This document shows positions 44,909 through 54,317 of a stretch of DNA of 64,000 nt, piece after piece. The position numbers and the translations under genes are program-made. The stretch is from Phycisphaerales bacterium (GTDB taxonomy: Bacteria; Planctomycetota; Phycisphaerae; Phycisphaerales; UBA1924): contig JAJDDD010000020.1 of the NCBI GenBank assembly GCA_029260495.1, positions 248,001 to 312,000 of the forward strand. Direction: 5' to 3'. Position 1 is the first letter of the stretch, and every line of letters starts with the position of its first letter. The notes beneath the pieces are model-generated. The model saw nothing but the letters and a program-made list of their open reading frames with translations. It searched no databases and had not been told where the DNA came from.

Positions 44909-46465
44909 CTACAACTGCGCCGCCGCCAGCGACGCCAGTGCGCTGCGTTCACTCTTCGCCAGCGTCACATGCCCCACCAGCGATTCGCCCCGCAAATGCT
45001 CGATGCAATACGACAATCCATTGGATGATTCATCCAGATACGCATGATCGATCTGCCCGATATCACCCGTCAAAATCAGCTTTGTTCCTTCGCCAACCCG
45101 CGAGACAATCGTCTTCACTTCGTGCGGCGACAGATTCTGCGCCTCATCCACAATCATGAACTGATGCGGAATCGAGCGACCGCGAATATATGTGAGAGGC
45201 TCCAGAATCAACTTGCCATCTGAAAGTAGTCGCTCGATGCGCTGCTCGGTTGATTGTGAGTCAGCGTTCTGCATATGCGAACCGCGCGTCGAAAGCAGGT
45301 AATCAAGATTGTCAAAAATCGGCTGCATCCACGCCGCAAGCTTTTCATCCTTGTCACCAGGCAAGTATCCAATATCCCGCCCCATCGGAATGACAGGCCG
45401 CGCCACCAAAAGTCGCTCGTAAAGCTTCTCCTGAAAAACCTTCTGCATCCCCGCAGCCAGCGCAAGGAGCGTCTTGCCCGTGCCAGCGCCGCCCGTCAGC
45501 GTCACCAGCTTCACTTCATCATCAAGCAGCAAATCCATCGCCATCGTCTGCTCAAGATTGCGCGCCATGATTCCAAAAATCGGCTTGCGCGGCGCGGTCA
45601 CCGGCACAAGATGGTCCGTATCCCCAATGCGCCGCCCAACACCCGAGTGCGATTCATCCAGCGAATCATTCATCACGACAAACTGATTGGGCTCCGGCGT
45701 GCGATCAATCGTCTGCCCATCTTCTTTTTCAATCCGCAGATTGTCCGCGATACGATCAATCGCAATCATGCGCTCGCTATACAACTCATCAATCAACTCA
45801 CCCGACGCATCAATCCGCAGCATTCCCGTGTACAGCCGATCCGCATCAATCTTGTGTGATTCATAATCCTCCGCCTGCAACCCCAGCGCATCGGCCTTCA
45901 CCCGCGCGTTGATGTCCTTGGACACGAAAATCGCATGCAGCCCCTCTTCCATCAGCATATGCGCGACTGAAATAATCCGGTTGTCCGGCGAATCGGAGCG
46001 AATCGCGTGCGGCCTCTCATCAGGCGAAACCACAATCCGCACCAGCCCCGTCTCTTCACTGGTCACACGCTCCTCGAATGCGTCGCTCCATGATACGCCC
46101 TCTTCGAGCTTTCCCGCCTCACGCAGCGCATCGAAATATCGAATCACCGTCCGCGCGCTTCGGCTCAGATCAGAGTTCCCCGACTTAAAATCATCCAACT
46201 CCTCAAGCACCGCAAACGGAACCACAACGTCATGTTTCTTAAATGCGAAAATCGATTCCGGATCGTGCAGCAGCACATTGGTGTCCAGCACAAAGTGCTT
46301 CACACCCCTGCGATTGGCGGCTGTCTTGCTCACTTGCGACTTCGTCCGCTTTTCCTGTTCCAACTCGTGCGTCCTCGCGCTCACGGTGTTGGCCGGACTC
46401 GCGCCGTCACGCTGCTTGGCTCGTTGTGGTGATGTCGCTGGCGTCGTTGTTTTGCTGGCGGGCAT
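44909..46465 (-). CDS. PhoH2-type protein (PIN ribonuclease domain plus PhoH ATPase)
   Basis: ATG 46465 gives 518 residues; a TTG at 46486 is also possible. After a Lys/Thr-rich N-terminal stretch of ~60 residues comes a PIN domain (FVLDTNVLLHDPESIFAFKK, VVVPFAVLEELDDFK, with acidic residues for metal binding). Residues ~290-500 are a PhoH/RecA-like ATPase: Walker A GGAGTGKTLLAL, VARPVIPMGRDIGYLPG, Walker B FMIVDEAQNLSPHEV, and LTGDIGQID. This fusion is YlaK-type PhoH2, an ATP-dependent RNA helicase and ribonuclease, and may act in RNA turnover. It converges with prfA and diverges from the Nif3 gene. Confidence 0.9.
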   Translation of the reverse strand: MPASKTTTPATSPQRAKQRDGASPANTVSARTHELEQEKRTKSQVSKTAANRRGVKHFVLDTNVLLHDPESIFAFKKHDVVVPFAVLEELDDFKSGNSDLSRSARTVIRYFDALREAGKLEEGVSWSDAFEERVTSEETGLVRIVVSPDERPHAIRSDSPDNRIISVAHMLMEEGLHAIFVSKDINARVKADALGLQAEDYESHKIDADRLYTGMLRIDASGELIDELYSERMIAIDRIADNLRIEKEDGQTIDRTPEPNQFVVMNDSLDESHSGVGRRIGDTDHLVPVTAPRKPIFGIMARNLEQTMAMDLLLDDEVKLVTLTGGAGTGKTLLALAAGMQKVFQEKLYERLLVARPVIPMGRDIGYLPGDKDEKLAAWMQPIFDNLDYLLSTRGSHMQNADSQSTEQRIERLLSDGKLILEPLTYIRGRSIPHQFMIVDEAQNLSPHEVKTIVSRVGEGTKLILTGDIGQIDHAYLDESSNGLSYCIEHLRGESLVGHVTLAKSERSALASLAAAQL

Positions 46466-46684
46466 GAGTAGTTGGCGCTCTCCCAAAGGTAATTGGCTCT
46501 CATCCTCATGAAACTCTTATCAATAGTCTATCGGCTCACTCGCCCAGGCTGAACAGTTCGTGCGAAAAACGTCCCACTGGTTATCATCGCCTGCACCCCG
46601 TTTTCACAGCCCGAAGGCAACAAACTTGCGGAATATTCACATCGAAACAGCGAAGACGGGGTGTTTGCGGAGGAGGGTGCGCTC

Positions 46685-47830
46685 GTGATCGTTGCTGATC
46701 TCATCGAAACGCTGGAGACAATCGCTCCCACCCGCTGCGCCGAGGAGTGGGACAATGTCGGCCTGCTCGTGGGTGACTGCGAAAAACACCTCGCCGGCCC
46801 CACGCTGCTCACCATCGACTTCACCGAAAATGTCCTCGCCGAAGCAAGGAACTTGAACGCCGGGATGATCCTCGCCTATCACCCCCCCATCTTCCAGGCG
46901 CTCAATCGCGTCACCGCAGACCACCCCAAGTCGCGCACGCTGCTCGGCGCCATCGAAGCCGGGATGGCGATCTACTCACCCCACACCGCCCTCGATGCAG
47001 CCCCCGGCGGCCTCACCGATTGGCTCTGCGACATGCTCGCCCCCGATGATGACCTCGCCAAAAGCCAATCATTCAGCGACCGCGCCGCGCTCTCACCCTT
47101 CGCTGCCCTCGACCCCAGACAAACACACAAGCTCATCGTCTTCGTTCCTGAAGATCATCTGGACCGCCTGCGTGAAGCCCTCGCCTCTGTCGGCGCCGGC
47201 GTCATCGGCGAATACAAACTCTGCTCATTCAATCTCCCCGGTCGCGGCACATTCTTCGGCTCCGACGCCGCCGCGCCCACCGTTGGCGCCACTGGCAAAC
47301 TTGAAACTGTCCCCGAGGTCCGACTTGAAATGGTCTGCCCCGGCGCTGCCCTCGGACTTGTTCGTGAAATTCTCAAACAGTTCCATCCATATGAAGAACC
47401 CGCGTGGGATGCCTATCCCCTCGCCGCCAAGCCCGATCGCTCCGTCGGCGCCGGCCGCAGGCTTCACCTCGATCAGCCCGCCACTCCAATGGAGCTCGCG
47501 CAAAGACTCAAACGCCATCTCGGCGTCGACGCTGTCAAAGTCGCACTCGCTTTTGATGAGCCCATCGAGCGCGTTGGCGTCTGTCCCGGGGCCGGCGCAA
47601 GCCTCCTTAAACCAGCACTCGCTGAAGGCTGCGGCGCCTTTGTCACTGGTGAAATGCGCCATCATGAAGCGATCGAAGCCGTCGCGCGCGGCTGCTCCGT
47701 CATCCTCGCCGGACACACCAACACCGAGCGCGGATTTCTCCCAACCTACGCCCGCCGGATCAACAAACTCGCGCCGAGTGCAGACGCCCGCGTCAGCGCA
47801 GCAGACCAAACACTATTCAAAACCATTTGA
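46685..47830 (+). CDS. Nif3-like dinuclear metal centre protein
   Basis: GTG 46685 follows AGGAGG; a GTG at 46661 would add eight residues. The 381-residue protein has the two Nif3 halves: VADLIETLETIAPTRCAEEW and DNVGLLVGD, metal ligands in ILAYHPPIFQ and SPHTALDAAPGG, and the C-terminal VGVCPGAGASL, FVTGEMRHHEAIEAV and LAGHTNTERGFLP with the last His and Glu ligands. Between the halves (residues ~125-255) is the CutA/PII-like insert (HKLIVFVPEDHLDRLREALA) seen in longer members. It is called GTP cyclohydrolase 1 type 2 in some databases, but this activity is not firmly established. Confidence 0.88.
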   Translation: MIVADLIETLETIAPTRCAEEWDNVGLLVGDCEKHLAGPTLLTIDFTENVLAEARNLNAGMILAYHPPIFQALNRVTADHPKSRTLLGAIEAGMAIYSPHTALDAAPGGLTDWLCDMLAPDDDLAKSQSFSDRAALSPFAALDPRQTHKLIVFVPEDHLDRLREALASVGAGVIGEYKLCSFNLPGRGTFFGSDAAAPTVGATGKLETVPEVRLEMVCPGAALGLVREILKQFHPYEEPAWDAYPLAAKPDRSVGAGRRLHLDQPATPMELAQRLKRHLGVDAVKVALAFDEPIERVGVCPGAGASLLKPALAEGCGAFVTGEMRHHEAIEAVARGCSVILAGHTNTERGFLPTYARRINKLAPSADARVSAADQTLFKTI

Positions 47831-47878
47831 TCTTCGTACTAATAGTGACCGACTCACCCGCATCGCCGCAGCGCGCAA

Positions 47879-50014
47879 TCACAACCCAAACACCGCTTTG
47901 AGGTCGTTGAAGGTCACAATCAGAAAGACCGAGCCCAGCAGCACCAGTCCTAAGACCGTCGCCGCATTCTGCACCGCTACCGATACAGGCCGGCGCGTGA
48001 TCCACTCGATCAGCAAAAACACAACATGCCCGCCATCAACAATCGGCAGCGGCAAGAAGTTCAGCACCGCCAGATTGGCGCTGATAATCGCTAGAAAGAA
48101 CAGAAGGTGCGTCGCGCCCTGATCCACAAACTGCGTCCCAATGTGCGCAATCCCCACCGGTCCCTTCAAATGTTCAACCTTCACGCTCCCCTGCGCCAGT
48201 CGCAGCAGCGTCACATACGTCATCACAATCACGCGCTTCGTCTCAGCATGTCCCATCGCGAGCGCGCGGACTGGATTCTCCGCCTTCAAGACAATCGACT
48301 CCAACTGAAAAAGCCCCGCCGGCAGCGGCGTGCTCCAGCCGAGCTCATGCAGCGCGCTCACACTCGACGAAGCAAGCGCCCAGTCAAGCTCAACCTCTGC
48401 TCCTTGCCCAAACTCACCGGAAATCGGCAGCCGCACCCGCAAGGACACACTCGCGCCCGCGCCCGATTCCGCCGCCTGCTGCGTCGCCCGCCGAAGCTCC
48501 GCTCGAATTTCCCCAAAATCCTGCACCGGCCTCCCCGCAACTTCCAGGATCACCGCGCCCGGAAGCAACGCCAATTCCACAGCTGCGACTTCTTCGTCTG
48601 CTTCATCCTTCCCGACCGCCGGAGGGCGCGTCACCAACGCCATCTCCTCAAGCGTCGTATCAATGTTGAAACCGACAGTCCCCTGACCTGTCACACTGAG
48701 CTGGCCAAGATCAACGTATTTTCCATCGCGCACAACCACGACCCCGACGCTTGCTCCCGCGGACCTGCTGATCTCACGCACAACATCCGCCTCGTTCGGC
48801 CACTCCAGTCCGTTTACCTGCGCAATAATGTCTTCGGCTTTGAGTCCCTGCCTCTCAGCGCGTCGCGTCACGCTGCCAACCCGCACCGCAGGCGCCAGAC
48901 CAAGCAAATGCCTCGCGAAAAGTTGACGATCTTTATCGATGACAACCGCAGCCTGTTGGAACTCAGGCCTCGGCGCCAACTCAAACTCTCGCTCTTCCCC
49001 CTCCGGCGTCTGCAACGTAAATCGCATCGTCCGGGTCGGCTCAAACTCCGCCCCCGAAACAAACGCGTCAATCTCGTGATGATGCGCCACCGCGTGACCA
49101 TCAACCGCAACCACCGTCATCCCCGGCTCAAGCTCGGACGCCCCAACACGCTCAGCAAGCAAGGCAAACTGCTCGCGTTCCTGCTCATTGCGAACGTCCC
49201 AAAGGCGCGTCGAAATCGCCGGCCCCACACCAAGCTGCAGCAGCCTCGTCTCTTCATTCTTCCTCGGCTCCACCGAGAACTCCAACACCCCGTCCACCCC
49301 GGGACGCTCGACACGAATGTCTACCGGCCTGCCCTTGCGCGCCATCGCTGCGCCGGCACGCACATAATTAAATGTCGGCGTCGCCTCATCACCGATCGAA
49401 AGCACCCGATCGCCCGGCGCAAAGCCCACCTCCGTCACGCCAAGCTCTTTCGCATTCGTCGCGACTGCGGTCGCAGCAGAGCTCTCTCTTAGCACGCTCC
49501 CCACAATCGGCGCCGGCTGCTCGAGCCCTGCCATGAACACAACGACGAACAAAATCGCAGCCAGAATCACATTCATCACAACGCCAGCGGAAATCACCAC
49601 CAGCCGCTTCCACACCGGCTTCGCGCCATACGAATCAGGCAGACTCGATGTCGCATCCGGATTCAGATCCTCCTGCCCCAGCATCTTCACATACCCGCCA
49701 AGCGGCAGCCAGTTCAGGCGATACTCGGTCGCGCTCACGCCGCGCGGCAGCCGCAACGCCTCCGGCTCATCTGAATCCGCCGCTCCCTCTTGCTTCAGTT
49801 TCGCGCTCACTGCGGGAACAGTGGAGCCCATGCGAAACCCAATCCCGCGACGCCACGAAAAAATCGGCGGCCCAAACCCGATCGCAAACTCATGCACACG
49901 AATCCCAGCCCACTTTGCAGCCAGGAAATGCCCGAGTTCGTGAATAAAAATCACAGCGCCGAAGCCAATCACAACGGCAACCAAGTTCCACGCGCTATTG
50001 AGAAGATCAAACAT
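47879..50014 (-). CDS. rseP: RseP-type site-2 zinc protease (peptidase M50)
   Basis: The 711-residue membrane protease has the zinc motif HELGH in its first membrane segment (VIGFGAVIFIHELGHFLAAK) and the second metal site LPLPIVDGGH near the end, with LPLGGYVKMLGQED as in the family. It is longer than typical RseP (~450), with an extended central part holding two PDZ-like domains (QEDLNPD... to ~330 and AVRVGSVTRRAERQGLKAED) plus insertions. It cleaves within the membrane, classically anti-sigma factors or signal-peptide remnants; the single-pass sigma partner at 1.7-2.3 kb would be a natural type of substrate. It follows dxr by 33 bp, a common pair. Confidence 0.92.
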   Translation of the reverse strand: MFDLLNSAWNLVAVVIGFGAVIFIHELGHFLAAKWAGIRVHEFAIGFGPPIFSWRRGIGFRMGSTVPAVSAKLKQEGAADSDEPEALRLPRGVSATEYRLNWLPLGGYVKMLGQEDLNPDATSSLPDSYGAKPVWKRLVVISAGVVMNVILAAILFVVVFMAGLEQPAPIVGSVLRESSAATAVATNAKELGVTEVGFAPGDRVLSIGDEATPTFNYVRAGAAMARKGRPVDIRVERPGVDGVLEFSVEPRKNEETRLLQLGVGPAISTRLWDVRNEQEREQFALLAERVGASELEPGMTVVAVDGHAVAHHHEIDAFVSGAEFEPTRTMRFTLQTPEGEEREFELAPRPEFQQAAVVIDKDRQLFARHLLGLAPAVRVGSVTRRAERQGLKAEDIIAQVNGLEWPNEADVVREISRSAGASVGVVVVRDGKYVDLGQLSVTGQGTVGFNIDTTLEEMALVTRPPAVGKDEADEEVAAVELALLPGAVILEVAGRPVQDFGEIRAELRRATQQAAESGAGASVSLRVRLPISGEFGQGAEVELDWALASSSVSALHELGWSTPLPAGLFQLESIVLKAENPVRALAMGHAETKRVIVMTYVTLLRLAQGSVKVEHLKGPVGIAHIGTQFVDQGATHLLFFLAIISANLAVLNFLPLPIVDGGHVVFLLIEWITRRPVSVAVQNAATVLGLVLLGSVFLIVTFNDLKAVFGL

Positions 50015-50047
50015 GCGCTCATCCTAGGACGGGCATCGCCCGCAGTG

Positions 50048-51271
50048 TTATCGACCTTTAAGGGAGCCTGCGACAGCCCGCGCCGGCCTCAAACTCGCTT
50101 CAACAAATCGCCGCCCCTCCGCGTCCGCAGCCATAATCTGCTCCAAGCTCGGCGCCTCACCCTCACCCCTCGCCACAAGCGAGCGCACAGCAGACCCAGT
50201 CAACCCGGAAACTTCTCCAAATGGAATCTCTCCCGCCAGGAAAGCCTCAACCGCCCGCTCGTTCGCCGCATTCAAAATCGCACCCGCAACGCCCCCCGCT
50301 TCAATCGCTTCATACGCAAGCCCCAGCGCCGGGAACCGATCCAAATCCGGCGGCTCAAAATCCAATGCGCTCAACGTCGACCAGTCCACCCGATCCGAAC
50401 ACCCCCCAGCCCGCTCAGGCCAGGTGAGCGCAAGCTGGATCGGTGTGCGCATGTCTGGTGCGCCAAGCTGCGCGACGATCGAACCATCCACAAACTCCAC
50501 CAGCGAATGAACAATCGACTGCGGATGCACCATCACATCAATCCGCTCGCCAGGCACGCCGAAAAGCCAATGTGCCTCAATCACTTCCAACGCCTTATTC
50601 GTCAGCGACGCAGAGTCCACCGTCACCTTCGCACCCATGCTCCACGTCGGGTGCGCAAGCGCCTGTTCAACCGTAGCGCTCTCGATCGCTTCCTTGCTCC
50701 AAGTCCGAAACGGCCCGCCCGAAGCTGTCAGCAAAATCCGCCCAATCGCGCCCAACGCCTGACAAGGCGGGCAGTGATCCTCCGGCAAACACTGCCACAC
50801 CGCAGAATGCTCCGAATCCACAGGCAGCAGCCGAACACCCTTCTCCCGCGCCATGGGAATCACCAGCGCTCCCGCAGCCACCAGCGTCTCTTTATTCGCA
50901 AGCGCAATATCCATCCCGCGCTCAATCGCAGCAAGCGTCGCCGGCAAACCCGCAGATCCCACAATCGCCCCGACTACCATATCCGCATCAACACTGCGCA
51001 CGAGCTGCTCCGCTGCGTCAGCCCCGCGAAACACCTTCGCCCCCGCCGGCGCCTCAAACGTTGCGCTTGCATCACACAACCCAAGAAACTTCACACCAAG
51101 CTCACGCGCCTGCGACGCAAGCAACTCTCCATTAGCTCCCGCCGACAAGCCAACAACCTCAATCCGGCGTGAAGACTCCCCGCGCCCGTGCAATTCATTC
51201 AAATGCTGCGCCACCTCGATCGTCTGCCGACCAATCGAACCCGTCGATCCAAGCACAATCACCCGAAGCAC
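50048..51271 (-). CDS. dxr: 1-deoxy-D-xylulose 5-phosphate reductoisomerase
   Basis: The product converts DXP to MEP with NADPH in the non-mevalonate isoprenoid pathway. GTG 51271 gives MLRVIVLGSTGSIGRQTIEV, the usual spacing to the NADPH loop; a TTG at 51292 overlapping the rne stop is an alternative with a fair ribosome binding site. Signatures: IALANKETLVAAG (metal-site Lys-Glu), LPVDSEHSAVWQCL (metal Asp and Glu), TASGGPFR (substrate loop) and SMGAKVTVDSASLTNKALEV. The 407 residues are full length. It lies between rne and rseP, all minus strand. Confidence 0.95.
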   Translation of the reverse strand: MLRVIVLGSTGSIGRQTIEVAQHLNELHGRGESSRRIEVVGLSAGANGELLASQARELGVKFLGLCDASATFEAPAGAKVFRGADAAEQLVRSVDADMVVGAIVGSAGLPATLAAIERGMDIALANKETLVAAGALVIPMAREKGVRLLPVDSEHSAVWQCLPEDHCPPCQALGAIGRILLTASGGPFRTWSKEAIESATVEQALAHPTWSMGAKVTVDSASLTNKALEVIEAHWLFGVPGERIDVMVHPQSIVHSLVEFVDGSIVAQLGAPDMRTPIQLALTWPERAGGCSDRVDWSTLSALDFEPPDLDRFPALGLAYEAIEAGGVAGAILNAANERAVEAFLAGEIPFGEVSGLTGSAVRSLVARGEGEAPSLEQIMAADAEGRRFVEASLRPARAVAGSLKGR

Positions 51272-51288
51272 ATTGGAATCACCCCCGG

Positions 51289-53901
51289 TCAACTCTTCTT
51301 ATCCTTTGATGTGGCGCTCTTCTTAGCGGATTTCTTGTTCGTCTTCCGCTTCGCCTTCTTCTTGGCTTTCTTCTTTGATTCGCTCGTCACAGCAGGCTCA
51401 GCCTTGCTTTCCGTCTTCACTTCAACCGTATTCGCCGAATTCTGCGCCTTCTTCGACCTCTTTTTCCCACCTCGTCGACGCGTCTTCCGCTTCGCCGGCT
51501 CCTCCGTTGACTCCGCTACCGGATCGATATCCCACGAATCCCCCCGATCTCCGCTCTCCCCGGCTGGCGAGTTCTCCTTCTTCCCCGCACGCGCCCGCGA
51601 AGCATTCAACTCCTCAGGCGCAGCGTCCCAGGAATCTTCCCGCGACACTGACTCCTCCGACGTGGGCGCCGGCTTCGGCGAACTACTTGATGCAGCCTTC
51701 CCAGCAGAACCTGAGCGAACGACCTTCTTCGGCTGACTGTTCGCCCGCGGCGCCGGAAGATCCGCAGGATCAAGATCCCATGAATCCCCGCGCGGCGCTA
51801 AGCGATCCTCTTCGCCAGCCGACCTCTCAACTTTCTTCCGAGGCGCCCGCTTCTCAGGCGCCTCCTCCTCACGCGACTCTGGCCGCGCCCGCTCATCTCG
51901 CGCGCTCGACTCCGCTCGATCGTCGCCCGCCTCTTCACCCGCAGCGCGCCGTTTCGATGAGTTCCGCCCGCGCCCGCCGCGCCGACCGCGCCTCTTCTTC
52001 GATCTCGGCGCCTCCTCACGATCATCACCGTCATCGCGCCCAGCCGGAGCCTCTGTCACTGAATCCACCGACTCCGCAGACTCCGAAGGCTCCTCGTCGC
52101 GCGACCCTTCCCGTCGCCGACCCCGACCGCCGCGCCTTCCGCGCCGACGACGCTTCTTCCCCGCCCGCTCCCCGCTCTCATCTTTCTCTTCACGATCAAG
52201 CTCAGCAAGCTCATCATCAAACTCATCCAGGAACTCCGCCTCGACCCGCTCTTCCTCCTCAGCGATGTCAGCCGGCTCCTCGATCAGCGGATCAACCGCC
52301 CAATCACCATTGTCGTTCTTCCCCGCGCTCCATTCCCGCAAATCCGCCGGCGCCTTTAGCTGCGGCAAACGATCAACATCAATGTCTGCCCCGCGCTCGT
52401 CATATGCATACAGATCAATCCGCCCCACGCGAATATCCTCGGAAACACGCACATCAATCCCCTTGCGCGTCGTCCGCTCCAGCCGGCTGATCCCCTGCCG
52501 CTTCACCGAAAGCAGCTCCCCCGCCAGCCTCGGCGAAACCACCAACTGCACCCGCGCCACACGCTCATGCGCCAACACATACGAAAGCTCACGCATTACA
52601 TCATTGGCAAGCGAATCCGGCTTCTGCACCAGCCCGCGCCCCTCGCACGCCCTGCAGGACATGAAGTGAACACTCTGATGGCTCCCGCGCATCCGCTGCC
52701 GCGTCATCTCCACAATCCCAAACTGTGAAATCGCCAGCGTCTTTGCTCGGGCTCGATCCTTCTTCAAGTTCGTCTTGAACAAGTTTTCAATTTCCCGACG
52801 ATGCGAACGCATCCTCATATCAATCAGGTCGCAGATCACAAGCCCGCCAAGATCGCGCAGCCGAAGCTGCCGGCAAATCTCATCCACCGCTTCAAGGTTC
52901 GTCTTGTACGCCGTTGTCTCCGCGTCCCCATGATGGCGCATCTTCCCCGAGTTCACATCAATCGCCACCAGCGCCTCAGCTTCATCGAACACCAACGACC
53001 CGCCCGAAGGCAAAGGCACCTCGCGCGAGTGAATCCGCTGAATCTGCTCCTCCACACCAAACGTATGGAAAATCGGCGCCCCGCCCTCATAGTGCTGCAG
53101 CTTCGTCGAACCGCGCGGCGAAACAATCTTGATGAACTTCGCCGCCCGGCTCAGCGCCGCTGGATCGTCAATCACCACCGAGTCAAAATCATTCGTAAGG
53201 ACATCCCGCAACGCGCGAACCAGAAGATCGCTCTCCGCATACAGGAGCCGCGGCTTCGTCCCCGCCTTGCGCCGTCGCTCCATGTCCTTCCAAAGCCGCT
53301 GCAAGTACGCGAGATCTCGCTTCAGTTCCGTCTTGTTCCGCTCCATTCCCGCTGTGCGCAGGATGAACCCAAACCCCTCCGGCAAATCAAGCTGCCCCAA
53401 GGTGTCCCGCATCTTCCGCCGAAGCTCTTCATCCTCAACCTTCCGGCTCATCCCCACCGCATCCATCTGCGGCATCATCACCAGATACCGCCCTGGAATA
53501 GAAAGATAGCTCGTCAGCGTCGGCCCCTTCGTCCCGATGCCCTCCTTGGTCACCTGGACAATCACCTCCTGCCCGCGCTTCAGCGCGTTCTGAATCGGCG
53601 GCCGGCTCCGGCGCGGCGTCTTGCGCCCCACCTGCTCCATCTTCCCATTCTCGCCACCTGGAAAATAGTTCGGATGCAGATCCGAAATATGCAGAAACCC
53701 GTTGTGATCGAGTCCGAAGTCAATGAACGCTGCCTGAATCGAAGGCTCAACGTTCATCACCTTTCCGACGTAAATATTGTTGACGTGACTGACCGCATTC
53801 AATCGCTCAGCATGCAACTCTTCAAGCTTGCCGTCAGTTGTCACCGCAACCCGGCATTCCTCACCGGGCACGTAGTTAATCAGCATCTGTGTCTTTGGCA
53901 C
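51289..53901 (-). CDS. rne: Ribonuclease E/G family endoribonuclease with long disordered tail
   Basis: GTG 53901 follows AGAGG. The 870-residue protein has the full catalytic half: S1 domain (NNIYVGKVMNVEPSIQAAFI, FIDFGLDHNGFLHISDLH), the 5'-sensor/RNase H-like part, DNase I-like site with catalytic acids in ALVAIDVNSGK and LVICDLIDMR, and the zinc link CRACEGRG. From residue ~570 the tail is low-complexity: Arg-rich RNA-binding blocks ([16 protein letters not shown] and [17 protein letters not shown]), acidic Ser/Glu stretches, and three copies of a DSWD motif (residues ~706, 756 and 788). The tail probably scaffolds a degradosome-like complex. First gene of the rne-dxr-rseP run. Confidence 0.93.
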   Translation of the reverse strand: MPKTQMLINYVPGEECRVAVTTDGKLEELHAERLNAVSHVNNIYVGKVMNVEPSIQAAFIDFGLDHNGFLHISDLHPNYFPGGENGKMEQVGRKTPRRSRPPIQNALKRGQEVIVQVTKEGIGTKGPTLTSYLSIPGRYLVMMPQMDAVGMSRKVEDEELRRKMRDTLGQLDLPEGFGFILRTAGMERNKTELKRDLAYLQRLWKDMERRRKAGTKPRLLYAESDLLVRALRDVLTNDFDSVVIDDPAALSRAAKFIKIVSPRGSTKLQHYEGGAPIFHTFGVEEQIQRIHSREVPLPSGGSLVFDEAEALVAIDVNSGKMRHHGDAETTAYKTNLEAVDEICRQLRLRDLGGLVICDLIDMRMRSHRREIENLFKTNLKKDRARAKTLAISQFGIVEMTRQRMRGSHQSVHFMSCRACEGRGLVQKPDSLANDVMRELSYVLAHERVARVQLVVSPRLAGELLSVKRQGISRLERTTRKGIDVRVSEDIRVGRIDLYAYDERGADIDVDRLPQLKAPADLREWSAGKNDNGDWAVDPLIEEPADIAEEEERVEAEFLDEFDDELAELDREEKDESGERAGKKRRRRGRRGGRGRRREGSRDEEPSESAESVDSVTEAPAGRDDGDDREEAPRSKKRRGRRGGRGRNSSKRRAAGEEAGDDRAESSARDERARPESREEEAPEKRAPRKKVERSAGEEDRLAPRGDSWDLDPADLPAPRANSQPKKVVRSGSAGKAASSSSPKPAPTSEESVSREDSWDAAPEELNASRARAGKKENSPAGESGDRGDSWDIDPVAESTEEPAKRKTRRRGGKKRSKKAQNSANTVEVKTESKAEPAVTSESKKKAKKKAKRKTNKKSAKKSATSKDKKS

Positions 53902-54317
53902 ATGAACCTCTAAAAGTAAAATGGTTCGCCAAGTCTTCGCGCCAGCGCATGCATATCACACACGCAATCTCTGCGTAGTTCCTGTGAGAGCGGGCTGTTG
54001 AGCCAACAGGCATGCACGGGCGAAGTCGCTCGGCGTCGTTCGCGGCTGCAAAGGGCTTGCTTGTCCACGTCGCAAACAATCCAACACTTCCCGTGCCCAT
54101 CACGGCGCCGAAGCGCCGCTCGCACATCAAAGCTCCCCATCTCTCTCGCACACCCGCGACGCGCCAGAGCGCATTCAAGCGGGATTCGCGGCGCTCGCCC
54201 CAGCGTGTCGCCGGGCAAGCTCAGGGGGTCGAATCATCTGCGGAGGGCGAAAACTGCAATCGCCTCGCGTCCGCGATGGTGGTCTGTCTCAGCGTTCCCA
54301 ACCGAACACTCGGATGG
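53902..54317. other. Intergenic region between ptsI and rne (probable long rne leader)
   Basis: This stretch of 416 bp has no supportable gene; open frames on both strands lack ribosome binding sites. It lies just upstream of rne. A perfect hairpin CTGTTG-AGC-CAACAG is at 53995-54009. RNase E genes in enterobacteria have long, self-regulating leaders, so the gap may be a leader here too; that is inference. Confidence 0.35.

Noticed and set aside
48107-49492. Long plus-strand open frame rich in Arg, His and Pro, antisense to rseP
   Set aside because: Its composition is that of the complementary strand of a GC-rich gene, with no ribosome binding site; rseP motifs are unambiguous. The same holds for similar frames at 49790-51172, 52801-53913 and 54585-55445.
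53910-54218. 102-codon minus-strand frame in the gap upstream of rne
   Set aside because: No ribosome binding site, no recognisable sequence, random-looking composition and many Arg/Cys codons expected by chance in GC-rich DNA.
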